Of a DNA stretch of 64,000 bases, positions 51,838 through 60,220 are shown piece after piece. The translations under genes were made by a program, and so were the position numbers. Origin of the DNA: Achromobacter xylosoxidans (GTDB taxonomy: Bacteria > Pseudomonadota > Gammaproteobacteria > Burkholderiales > Burkholderiaceae_B); the NCBI RefSeq assembly GCF_002192695.1, contig NZ_MTLG01000078.1, positions 1 to 64,000 of the forward strand, given 5' to 3'. Each line of letters starts with the position of its first letter. Position 1 is the first letter of the stretch. The notes under the pieces are model-generated. The model saw only the letters and a program-made list of their open reading frames with translations, did not search any database and was not told the origin of the DNA.

Positions 51838-53226
51838 TCAGGCGCGCGGCGCCCCCGCCGCGGGAGTCCTCCCGCCTGCAGGCGGAAAGGTCACCGTCAG
51901 CGCGACGCCCGCGCCCCGCAGGCCCTCGCCCAGCGTAATCTCGGCGCCATGCTGCTGCGCGATCTGCGCCACCAGCGACAGGCCGATGCCGCTGCCGCCC
52001 GCCGCGCTGCCCGGGGCGCGATAGAAGCGGTCGAACACCCGCGCGCGTTCCTCCGGCGCAATGCCCGGACCATCGTCCGCCACGCGCAGGCAGGCCCCGC
52101 CGTGCGCCGACGGTCCGCAGGACACGGCGATCTGGCCGCCGCTTTGCGTATAGCGCACGGCATTGTCCAGCAGGTTGCGGACCAGCACGCCCAAGGCATC
52201 CAGCCGCCCCCTGACCGCGCAGGCCTGCACGTCCAGCTGGATGCGCAACTGCTTGCGGGTGGCATCGGTTTCCCAATCGCGCACCAGCATGGCGACCAGC
52301 GCGTCCAGCTCGACCAGTTCCGGTTCATCCGCGCTGGCGCTGAGCGCGTCCATGCGGGCCTGGTCCAGCAATTGCTCGGACAGGCGCGAGGTGCGCTGGG
52401 CGACCAGGCGCAGTTTCTCGATGGCGGCCGGAGCGTCGCCGGAGCCCGCGCTGCGGGCCACCAGCTCCGCGTGCGCGCTCAGCGCGGCCAGCGGGGTGCG
52501 CAGCTCGTGCGCCGCATCCTCCAGGAAACGGCGCTCGCGGTCCATGCCGCCCTTGACGCGCAGCAGCAGCTGATTGATCGAACGGATGAAGGGACGCAGT
52601 TCGCCGGGCATGCCGGCCATGGGCAGCGGCGCCAGGTCGAACGGACCGCGCCGCGCAATGGCCACGCCGGCGCGGTCCACCTTGCGAAAGGCGCGGCCGA
52701 CCACCATCCAGCTCACCACGGCCAGCAGCACGAACAGGACAGACACGATGAACAGTCCGCGCTTCAGGCTATACAGCGACTGGGCGCGCAATTCGCTCTG
52801 CGGCCGCGCCACCTGCACCTGCACCCGCCCATGCGCGTCGGAGATCGTGTACACGCGCCAGTCCACGCCGTCGGCGCGCACATCGGAATAGCCGTCCTGG
52901 AAGCCGCCGCTCAAGGGCTGCTCGGGCGACTCGGGCGAGCGCAGCAGCAGCCGGCGGTCGGCCAGCGACCACAGGTGGAAGCGCACCTTGTCGCCGTCGA
53001 CGCGGCTGGACGCGGGCGGGGTGAAACGTTCGGACGGAGCCTCGTTGCCCAGCAGGCTGACCGGCAGCGACGCCAGCATCTGGCTGGCCGCGTCGTGCAG
53101 CCATTGATCGCGCGCGCCGGTCTGCGAGCGCGTGGCTTCGTACTGCTGGAAAGCGAACACCGCTATCCAGGACAGGGCCATCGTCAACAGCAGCGTCAGC
53201 GTGAGCTGCTTGCGCAGCGTCTTCAT
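51838..53226 (-). CDS. Sensor histidine kinase (QseC/TctE-like)
   Basis: A 462-residue membrane kinase. Membrane helices lie at about 8-26 and 157-176 around a periplasmic sensor of about 130 residues. Then come a HAMP-like linker, the dimerisation box FLEDAAHELRTPLAALSAHA with phospho-acceptor His240, the N box LLDNAVRYTQ, and ATP-binding DDGPGIAPEE and GSGIGLSLV. It overlaps the response regulator gene by four bases. Confidence 0.95.
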   Translation of the reverse strand: MKTLRKQLTLTLLLTMALSWIAVFAFQQYEATRSQTGARDQWLHDAASQMLASLPVSLLGNEAPSERFTPPASSRVDGDKVRFHLWSLADRRLLLRSPESPEQPLSGGFQDGYSDVRADGVDWRVYTISDAHGRVQVQVARPQSELRAQSLYSLKRGLFIVSVLFVLLAVVSWMVVGRAFRKVDRAGVAIARRGPFDLAPLPMAGMPGELRPFIRSINQLLLRVKGGMDRERRFLEDAAHELRTPLAALSAHAELVARSAGSGDAPAAIEKLRLVAQRTSRLSEQLLDQARMDALSASADEPELVELDALVAMLVRDWETDATRKQLRIQLDVQACAVRGRLDALGVLVRNLLDNAVRYTQSGGQIAVSCGPSAHGGACLRVADDGPGIAPEERARVFDRFYRAPGSAAGGSGIGLSLVAQIAQQHGAEITLGEGLRGAGVALTVTFPPAGGRTPAAGAPRA

Positions 53227-53885
53227 TCGCCAGCCTCGATGCGGTAGCCCAGGCCGTGCACGGTGGCGATGAGCTTGTCGCCCAGCTTGCGGCGCAATTG
53301 ATGGATGTAGACGGCCACGGTGTTGCTTTCGATGGCGCCGCTGTCGCCGTAGACGGCAGCCTCCAGCTGTTCGCGGCTGACGGTGTGGCCGATGCGTTCC
53401 ATCAGCGCCAGCAGCGTGCGGTATTCGTGCGCGCTGAGGGTGACTTCGACGCCCGCGCGCGTCACCGCCCGCCTGGCCGGCTCCAGCACTACGTCGCGAC
53501 AGCGCAGGGCCGAGACCACGGCGTTGCTGCTGCGCCGGACCACGGCGCGCAGCCGCGCCAGCAGTTCGTCCAGTTGGAATGGCTTGACGATGTAGTCGTC
53601 GGCGCCCGCATCCAGGCCCTGTATCCGTTCGCTCAGCCGGTCGCGGGCGGTCAGGATCAGGACCGGCGTGGCGTCATAGCGCGCACGCAGGTGCTTCAGC
53701 ACCGCCAGCCCGCTGCCGTCCGGCAGCCCCAGGTCCAGCAGCACGGCATTGAAGCCGTGCTCCACCAAGGCCAGCCGCGCCTGCGCCACGTCGCGCACCC
53801 ATTGCACGTCGGCGCCGGACTGCGCCAGGCTGGTGTGCACGGCGTCGCCCAACATGGCGTCGTCTTCAACTAGCAGGACACGCAA
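53223..53885 (-). CDS. OmpR-family response regulator
   Basis: A 220-residue regulator: receiver domain 1-115 with acidic pocket VEDDA, phospho-acceptor Asp51 in VLLDLGLPDGSG, Thr in LTARD and Lys in VKPFQ; OmpR-type winged helix 125-218 ending VHGLGYRI. First gene of the two-gene regulator/kinase unit. The signal is unknown; QseB and TctD are the nearest-looking relatives. Confidence 0.95.
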   Translation of the reverse strand: MRVLLVEDDAMLGDAVHTSLAQSGADVQWVRDVAQARLALVEHGFNAVLLDLGLPDGSGLAVLKHLRARYDATPVLILTARDRLSERIQGLDAGADDYIVKPFQLDELLARLRAVVRRSSNAVVSALRCRDVVLEPARRAVTRAGVEVTLSAHEYRTLLALMERIGHTVSREQLEAAVYGDSGAIESNTVAVYIHQLRRKLGDKLIATVHGLGYRIEAGE

Positions 53886-54304
53886 GAAAACTCCAGGACC
53901 GTCAACGAAGCCGCAGCATGCCGGCCGCGGTTTAAGAACTTATTAAGACACCATGCCCGCGGCGCGCGCCTGTCGCAACGCGGCCAGCCCCTTGCGGAAA
54001 ACGCAGGGCGGGCAATGGGCCGGAACCGTGAATTTTAGCAAGCGCCCCGGCGCAGCCGCGCGCGGCACGGGCTACGTCCCCCCCATACGGGCGATCAGCT
54101 ATTGGCACACGCTTGACTGTACTTGTATATACGAGTTAAATGAATCCCGCTGACACCGCATCCGCGGAACGCGCCAAGAGCGCCGCCCGCCGCACCGCAC
54201 CTGGGCATCACCCCTCGCCTTCCAGTACGCGCCATCCGTCGGCCCCGGATCCGCCCCCACCTCACGCTGCAGTCCTTCTACTTCCCTCCCGCCCAGGAGC
54301 AGTG
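53886..54304. other. Intergenic region with a leader and promoter for the lyase cassette
   Basis: This 419-base stretch has no credible gene; an in-frame ATG at 54140 would add 55 Pro/His-rich residues to the lyase but lacks a ribosome-binding site and sits inside the predicted -10 box. It holds the promoter/palindrome at 54113-54141 and then a leader of about 150 bases ending in AGGAG before the ATG at 54305. Confidence 0.6.
54113..54141 (+). promoter_or_regulatory. Sigma70-type promoter with palindrome in the spacer
   Basis: TTGACT (54113-54118) and TTAAAT (54136-54141) are 17 bases apart, a good sigma70 promoter. The spacer contains the near-palindrome CTTGTATATACGAG (54122-54135), placed so that a bound regulator would occlude RNA polymerase. 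The nearest regulator is the LysR at 59150, but the motif looks more like a GntR or TetR operator. Confidence 0.55.
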
Positions 54305-56083
54305 ATGCGTCATCTTCCAGCAGTTGAAGTTCGCGTTTTCAGAGGCTTTACACACCAGTGCGCAGGTCCGCTGCTATTGGCCCTGGCCACGGCCCTTGCT
54401 GCCGCGCCCGCCTGGTCGGCCACCACAGCCACCACGGCCACAGCCGCCGCGCCCGCCGCTGCCGCCGAAGCGCGCGCCGCGGCCCGAAAGGCGCCCTTGG
54501 CGCTGGACGGACGCTCGCTCACCACCGCGGACGTGGTCGCCGTGGCGCGCGGCGGCCAGCCCGTGGCGCCCACCGAAACCGCATGGCAGCGCGTGGCCCG
54601 CTCGCACGACCTGCTGCTGGAATACGGACGCCTGGGGCAGCCCGTGTACGGCCTGAACCGCGGCGTGGGCCAGAACAAGGACCAGACCATCTTCTTCGGC
54701 GACACGCTGTCGGACGAGGCCCGCGCCTTGTCGGCGGCCTTCAACCACCGCATGCTGCTGTCGCACACCGTGGCCTATGGCGAGCCTGCATCCGCGGATA
54801 CGGTGCGCGCCGCCATGCTGATACGCCTGAACACGGCGCTGGCCGGCGGCACCGGCATGAGCCCGGCCCTGGTGCGCCAGTACGCCGACTTTCTCAACAA
54901 GGGTTTGACGCCGGTGGTGCTGGGACAAGGATCGGTCGGCCAGGCCGACATCACCATCCTGCCGCAGATCGGGCTGGCCATGATGGGCGAAGGCATGGTG
55001 GAAGCTGGCGGCAAGCGCATGCCGGCGGCCGAGGCCATGCGCCAGGCCGGCCTGGCGCCAGTCCAGCCCTACGCCAAGGATTCGCTGTCCCTATTGAGTT
55101 CCAACGCCTATGGCGCGGCGCTGGCCATCCTGGCCGCGCACGACGCCAGCCGGGTGCTGGACCGCGCCGACGAAGTGGCGGCCTTGTCGCTCGAAGGCCT
55201 GAACGGCAATATCGCGCCCTTGCTGCCCGCCACCCAGGGCCAGCGTCCATATCCGGCGCAGCAGCAGGTGGCCCGGCGCATCCTCTCGCTGCTCGAAGGC
55301 AGCGCGCTGTGGCAGACGGATGAACAGCGGCCGTTGCAGGATCCCCTGAGCTTCCGCACCGTGAGCCAGGTCCATGGCGCGGCCCGCGAAGCGCTGCGCC
55401 AGCTGGACGTTCAGCTGCTGGTGCAGATCAACAGCTCCGATGACAACCCGACCGTGGCGCTGGATGTCTCGCCGCCGCCGGGCGCCACGCCGCAGGAAAC
55501 CCGTTACTACGTGACGCAGGGCAAGCTGCGCGGCGCGGTGCTGCCCAGCGCCGGCTTCGATCCCACCGCCTGGGTGGTGCCGCTGCAGTCGGTGGGCGTG
55601 GCGCTGGCCCAGGTGGCCCAGTCTTCGGCGCAACGCGTGCTGCGCATGGGCGACCCGGCCTTCACCAAGCTGCCGCGCTTCCTCTCGCCCAATGACACCA
55701 CGCTGGCCTACACCACGATCCAGAAGCCCGTGTCGCTCCTGGCGACCGAGATCCGGACACTGTCGCAGCCCGTCTCGTCCGATGCGCTGGCGGTCGCCGG
55801 CAACATCGAAGACGTGGCCACCAACGGCCCGCTGGCAGCCCAGCGCGTGGGTATGCAGGCCGGGCGCCTGCGCACGCTGTTGGGCATAGAGCTGATCCAT
55901 GCGGCACAGGCCGTGGACCTGCGCACACGCGCGGAACCGCGCCGTATGGTGGGCAAAGGGACCGGCGAGGTGCTGGCGGCCTTCCGCCAGGAGGTGCCGT
56001 TTCTTTCGCAAGACAGAAGGCTGGCCGACGACATTGCGCGCGCCGACCGGTTTCTGGACCAGGAGCGCGACACGGCGCGGTAA
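54305..56083 (+). CDS. Exported HAL/PAL/TAL-fold lyase homologue lacking the MIO triad
   Basis: A 592-residue protein of the aromatic amino acid lyase fold. The N-terminus has a signal-like hydrophobic segment ending AWSA (about residue 39), unusual because these lyases are cytoplasmic. Family landmarks: PVYGLNRGVGQ (Tyr115, cf. YGINTGFG), GSVG at 209-212, SSNAYGAALA, QDPLSFRTVSQVHG and INSSDDNP. The Ala-Ser-Gly that forms the MIO cofactor right after GSVG is replaced by Gln213-Ala214-Asp215, and the Tyr of QDxYSLR is Leu348. It therefore probably cannot do MIO chemistry. AGGAG supports the ATG at 54305. First gene of a five-gene cassette. Confidence 0.88.
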   Translation: MRHLPAVEVRVFRGFTHQCAGPLLLALATALAAAPAWSATTATTATAAAPAAAAEARAAARKAPLALDGRSLTTADVVAVARGGQPVAPTETAWQRVARSHDLLLEYGRLGQPVYGLNRGVGQNKDQTIFFGDTLSDEARALSAAFNHRMLLSHTVAYGEPASADTVRAAMLIRLNTALAGGTGMSPALVRQYADFLNKGLTPVVLGQGSVGQADITILPQIGLAMMGEGMVEAGGKRMPAAEAMRQAGLAPVQPYAKDSLSLLSSNAYGAALAILAAHDASRVLDRADEVAALSLEGLNGNIAPLLPATQGQRPYPAQQQVARRILSLLEGSALWQTDEQRPLQDPLSFRTVSQVHGAAREALRQLDVQLLVQINSSDDNPTVALDVSPPPGATPQETRYYVTQGKLRGAVLPSAGFDPTAWVVPLQSVGVALAQVAQSSAQRVLRMGDPAFTKLPRFLSPNDTTLAYTTIQKPVSLLATEIRTLSQPVSSDALAVAGNIEDVATNGPLAAQRVGMQAGRLRTLLGIELIHAAQAVDLRTRAEPRRMVGKGTGEVLAAFRQEVPFLSQDRRLADDIARADRFLDQERDTAR

Positions 56084-56125
56084 GCGCCACGCCGCGACCT
56101 GAACCACACAACAAGGGGAATGACC

Positions 56126-57109
56126 ATGAAAAAGTACTTAGCGCCATGCCTGGGCAGTGCGCTCCTGGCTGTCGCGCTGGCAGCGCCAGCCACGGCAGCC
56201 GAAGGCAAGTATCCCGCCAGGCCCGTCACCATCGTCGTGCCGTTTGGCGCGGGCGGCATCGCCGATGCGCTGCCCCGCATCGTCGGCCAGGAACTCAACG
56301 GCAAATGGGGCGTGCCGGTCATCATCGAAAACAAGGTCGGCGCCTCCGGCAACATCGGCATGGACTTTGTCGCCCGCGCCAATCCGGACGGCTATACGCT
56401 GGCCCTGGCGCCGGCGGGCAACCTGACCGTGAACCCGCTGCTCTATACCAAGCTGCCCTTCAACACCGCCCGCGACTTCGCGCCGGTGACCATGCTGGCC
56501 ACCTCGCCCAATGTGCTGGTGGTCAATGACAAGGTGCCGGTCAAGAGCTTCACCGAACTGGTGGCCTATGCGCGCCAGCATCCGGACAAGCTCAACTATT
56601 CCTCGCCGGGCCCCGGCAGCGGCGCCCACCTGGCGGGCGAACTGCTGAACCAGTCGGCCGGCATCGTCACGCGCCACATTCCGTACAACGCCATGGCCGC
56701 GGCGGTCAACGACGTGGTCGCAGGCAACGTGGACATGATGTTCGCCGGCGTGTCGACCGTGCTGCCGCATATCCAGTCCGGCAAGCTGCGCGCGCTGGCG
56801 GTGGCCGGTCCGCAGCGCCTGCCGCAATTGAAGGACGTGCCCACGGTGGCGGAAAGCGGCTATCCAGGCTTTGACGTGACCTCCTGGTACGGCATCGTCG
56901 CGCCGGCCCAGGTGCCGCCGGCGATCCTCGACCAGTTGCAGGCCGACATCGCCGCCGTGCTGCAGAAGGAGTCCGTGCGCCAGAAGTTCGCCGGCCTGGG
57001 CGTGGAGCCCGCCGGCTCGAACTGCGCGGATTTCACCCAGGCGATCCAGCAGGAAACCGCAAAGTGGGCGGCCATCGTCAAGCAGGCCGGCATCCAGCCT
57101 ATCCAATAA
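56126..57109 (+). CDS. Bug-family periplasmic binding protein
   Basis: A 327-residue Bug/TctC-like protein with a signal peptide ending ATAAE, then TIVVPFGAGGIADALPRIVG and IIENKVGASGNIGMDFVARA. AAGGGGA lies six bases before ATG 56126 (ATG 56120 is also in frame). It is 42 bases after the lyase-like gene and 14 before the cyclodeaminase-like gene, so the three are probably one operon. The ligand is probably a small carboxylate or amino acid related to the neighbouring enzymes. Confidence 0.92.
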   Translation: MKKYLAPCLGSALLAVALAAPATAAEGKYPARPVTIVVPFGAGGIADALPRIVGQELNGKWGVPVIIENKVGASGNIGMDFVARANPDGYTLALAPAGNLTVNPLLYTKLPFNTARDFAPVTMLATSPNVLVVNDKVPVKSFTELVAYARQHPDKLNYSSPGPGSGAHLAGELLNQSAGIVTRHIPYNAMAAAVNDVVAGNVDMMFAGVSTVLPHIQSGKLRALAVAGPQRLPQLKDVPTVAESGYPGFDVTSWYGIVAPAQVPPAILDQLQADIAAVLQKESVRQKFAGLGVEPAGSNCADFTQAIQQETAKWAAIVKQAGIQPIQ

Positions 57110-57123
57110 ACAGAGGAGACACC

Positions 57124-58128
57124 ATGCAATCCATAGACATCACCTACCTGAACGGCCCCGACGTGCGCGCGCTGGCGCTGACCGACGCCGAGATCCTGGC
57201 CGCCGTGCAAAGCGCGCTGGACGCCCAGGGGCGCGGCAAGACCGTCATCGAACCGCGCATGCACCTGGTGCCGGAGTCTTCCGCCAAGGGTCACTTCAAT
57301 GTGCTGCGCGGCTACATCGAGCCGCTGCACGTGGCGGGCGTGAAGGTGGTCAGCGACTTCGTCGACAACTACAAGGTCGGCCTGCCTTCGGAGATGGCGC
57401 TGCTCAACCTGTTCGATCCGGTCAACGGCAAGCCGCTGGCCGTGGTCGACGCGACCGCCATCACCGACATGCGCACCGGCGCCGTCACGGCACTGGGCGC
57501 CAAGTACCTGGCGCGCAAGAACAGCAAGGTGCTGGGCCATATCGGGTCGCGCGGCACCTCCTATTGGAACGTGCGGCTGCTCGACAGCCTCTACGACTTC
57601 GACGAAATCCGCGTGCACTCGCGCCGCCCGGAAAGCCAGCAGGCCTTCGGCGAACGCCTGTCGCGCGACCTGGGCAAACCGGTGAAGGTCGTCAATGACT
57701 GGGAATCCTGCGTGCGCGGCGCCGACATCGTGGTCGAAGCCTCGCGCCTGCCCGAGCCCACGCCGCTGCTCAAGACCGAGTGGATCAAGCCGGGCGCCCT
57801 GGTCATGCCCTACGGCACCATGAGCGCGGTGGAACTGAGCCTGACCGACATCATGAGCAAGGTGGTGGTCGATGACTGGGGCCAATGCCGCAAGGGCCTG
57901 CCCTATGGCGCGCTGCGCGCCCACGTCGACAGCGACCGCATCACGCAAGAAAACCTGCACGCCGAGCTGGGCCAGATCGTGGCGGGCCTGAAGCCGGGCC
58001 GCGAGCGCGATGACGAAACCATCCTGTTCTGGCACCGCGGCCTGTCCACCACCGACATCGCGCTGGGCCACGCCATGCTGGAAAAGGCCCGCAAGATGGG
58101 CCTGGGCCAGACCTTGAAATTCGCGTAG
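57124..58128 (+). CDS. Ornithine cyclodeaminase/mu-crystallin family protein
   Basis: A 334-residue enzyme of the OCD/mu-crystallin family: the N-terminal substrate part includes Arg and Lys near IEPRMHLVPES and GYIEPLHVAGVKVVSDFVDN; the Rossmann part starts VLGHIGSRGTSYWNVRLLDS. In the usual family the dinucleotide loop reads GxGxQA; here it is GSRGTS, so cofactor handling may differ. GAGGAG precedes ATG 57124. It may reduce or deaminate an imino/amino acid. Third gene of the cassette. Confidence 0.9.
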   Translation: MQSIDITYLNGPDVRALALTDAEILAAVQSALDAQGRGKTVIEPRMHLVPESSAKGHFNVLRGYIEPLHVAGVKVVSDFVDNYKVGLPSEMALLNLFDPVNGKPLAVVDATAITDMRTGAVTALGAKYLARKNSKVLGHIGSRGTSYWNVRLLDSLYDFDEIRVHSRRPESQQAFGERLSRDLGKPVKVVNDWESCVRGADIVVEASRLPEPTPLLKTEWIKPGALVMPYGTMSAVELSLTDIMSKVVVDDWGQCRKGLPYGALRAHVDSDRITQENLHAELGQIVAGLKPGRERDDETILFWHRGLSTTDIALGHAMLEKARKMGLGQTLKFA

Positions 58129-58137
58129 GCGCAGCCC

Positions 58138-58956
58138 ATGGATCTCATCACTTCGACGCGCATGTACGACGTGGCTCCGGCGGCGCGGGCTGCCTGGCAC
58201 GCGCTGCTGCAGGCCGCGCACGCCCGCGCCGGACTGGACGTGCGCGTCGTCGAGCATGCCTGGCCCACGCCCATCGGCGAACTATGGGAGCGGCCCGGCC
58301 TGTGCGGCGTCTTCATGTGCGGCTGGCCCTACGTCAGCGCGCTGCAGGCGGGCCGGGCCTTTGCGGCGGTCGCCGCGGTGGTGCCGGACTGGCCGGCCTA
58401 CGAAGGCCTGCCGCGCTACCGCAGCGAATTCCTGGTGCGCGCCGACTGCGGCTGGTCGTCGCTGGCCGATGCGGCCGGCAGCCGCTATGGCTGGATGGTG
58501 CGTGATTCGCAATCGGGCTGGAACGCGCCGCGCGCGGCGCTGGCCGGGCTGGCTGCGGCCGGCGGCGCCCTGTTCGCGGCGTCCAAGGGGCCTTATGGCA
58601 ACCCGCGGGGCCTGCTGCGCGCCCTGGCCGACGGCGAGATCGACCTGACGGCGGCCGATGGCTGGTATCTGGATCTGCTGCGCGTGCACGACCCGGCCGC
58701 GCTGGCCGGATTGCGCACGTTGGCCTATACGCCGTGGACGCCGAATCCTCTGCTGGTGGCCGGACCCGACGTGGATCCGGCCGCCGCGCAGGCCCTGTCG
58801 GATGCCCTGCTCTCCATGCACGAGGATGCGGCACACTTGCCGCTACTGCGCGCCGCGCACGTCGCGCGCTTCACCCCTCCGGATCCGGCCTCGTACACGG
58901 TCCTGAGCGACATGGCGCAAGCCGCCGCGGCGGCCGGCTATCCCGAGATACGCTGA
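58138..58956 (+). CDS. PhnD-like phosphate/phosphonate-binding-fold protein without signal peptide
   Basis: A 272-residue protein of the PhnD/ThiY-like type II binding fold: CGVFMCGWPYVSALQAGRAF, YRSEFLVRADCGWSSLADAA, GWMVRDSQSGWNAPRAAL and the C-terminal hinge part. It starts MDLITSTRMYDV with no signal peptide, so it should stay in the cytoplasm. It follows the cyclodeaminase-like gene by nine bases. It may be an enzyme or sensor built on a binding-protein fold rather than a transporter part; no permease or ATPase is near. Confidence 0.8.
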   Translation: MDLITSTRMYDVAPAARAAWHALLQAAHARAGLDVRVVEHAWPTPIGELWERPGLCGVFMCGWPYVSALQAGRAFAAVAAVVPDWPAYEGLPRYRSEFLVRADCGWSSLADAAGSRYGWMVRDSQSGWNAPRAALAGLAAAGGALFAASKGPYGNPRGLLRALADGEIDLTAADGWYLDLLRVHDPAALAGLRTLAYTPWTPNPLLVAGPDVDPAAAQALSDALLSMHEDAAHLPLLRAAHVARFTPPDPASYTVLSDMAQAAAAAGYPEIR

Positions 58957-59149
58957 AACCCGGGCCAGGCCCATTCCAGGCGGACGGACGGCCCATTTCC
59001 CTGGCACGGCGGCGCTTTAAAGAATTATTAAAACCCCGTGCCGACAATGCCCTCCTGCGACGGCTGGCCTTCCCAGGGCTGCCGGCAACACGCACATCAA
59101 GCAATGGAACATGGCGCCGATCCGTCCGGACCGCGCGGGAGATGCATAC

Positions 59150-60091
59150 ATGAAACGCCTGCATGGCATGGAATTGTTCGCCGAAGTGGCGAAGGCGCAT
59201 AGCTTCAGCCGGGCCGCCGCGACGCTCGGCATGCCCACCTCCACGGTATCGCGCCAGGTGGCCGAGCTGGAGCGCGCGGTCGGCCTGCGGCTGCTCAGCC
59301 GCAACACGCGCCGGGTCGAGCTGACTGACGCGGGGCGGCTGTATTTCGAACGCTGCCGGCGCATCGTGGCCGAGGCCGAGATCGCCCATGAGGAACTGCG
59401 CGACCAGCTGGAAATCCCCAGCGGGCCGCTGCGCGTCCAACTGCCCGCGGCCTATGCGCTGGACGCCCTGATCCCCGCCCTGGTGGCGTTCGGCAGCCGC
59501 TACCCTGATATCCGCCTGCAGATGAGCGTGGTGGGACCCGAATTCGCCGAGCACCCGCCCGAGATCGGCGATGTCTCCATCCGCCTGGGCGAACAGCCCG
59601 ACTCGTCGCTGGTGGCGCGCCGCCTGGGCGCGGTCCATGCCCAGCTGTACGCCTCGCCCGCCTACCTGGCGGCCCGCGGCACGCCCCTCAGTCCCGCCGA
59701 CCTGGCGCGGCATGACTGCATCGGCCTTCGCGCCGGCGGCGGCCAGCCCGCGCCCTGGCCGTTGCAGCGCGGCCGCGAACAGTTGCTGGTCCCAGTGGAA
59801 TACCGCTATGGCGCCAACGACGCCTGCATGGCCAGGCAGCTTGCCGTGCTGGGCGCCGGCATCGCCGCACTGGGCGGCGACGAAAGCAGCCGGCTGCGCT
59901 CGGGCGAGCTGGCGCGCGTGCTGCCGGCCTGGAACCTGGGCCCGATCGAGGTCCACGCCGTGACCGAAACCCGCTTGCTGCCCGCCCGGACCCGGCGGCT
60001 CATCGATTTTCTGGCTGAATACCTGGACACCCCGCAGGACGGCCTGGCGCATGGCCTGACGCCGGAACTCCGGATCTGCCGGGCCGCGTAA
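59150..60091 (+). CDS. LysR family regulator of the lyase cassette
   Basis: A 313-residue regulator: helix-turn-helix at 1-60 (HSFSRAAATLGMPTSTVSRQ), LysR effector domain with LRVQLPAAYALDALIPALVA. It is of the DhcR/CrgA-like subgroup with the RNTRRVELTDAG motif. Start ATG 59150 is preceded by GGGA; the in-frame extension upstream is leader. It lies 193 bases after the PhnD-like gene on the same strand, so it may be separately transcribed and control the cassette. Confidence 0.9.
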   Translation: MKRLHGMELFAEVAKAHSFSRAAATLGMPTSTVSRQVAELERAVGLRLLSRNTRRVELTDAGRLYFERCRRIVAEAEIAHEELRDQLEIPSGPLRVQLPAAYALDALIPALVAFGSRYPDIRLQMSVVGPEFAEHPPEIGDVSIRLGEQPDSSLVARRLGAVHAQLYASPAYLAARGTPLSPADLARHDCIGLRAGGGQPAPWPLQRGREQLLVPVEYRYGANDACMARQLAVLGAGIAALGGDESSRLRSGELARVLPAWNLGPIEVHAVTETRLLPARTRRLIDFLAEYLDTPQDGLAHGLTPELRICRAA

Positions 60092-60220
60092 CGCCCGTCA
60101 CAATATTGCATCCCCAGCAGATGCGACCCTATTTTTACGGGCGGCGCGCCCTCGCCGTTCGCCCCTGGCCCCTGGCGCCCCCTCCAGCGTGTAAACTCCC
60201 CCCTTTTTGACTCTGGTGGT

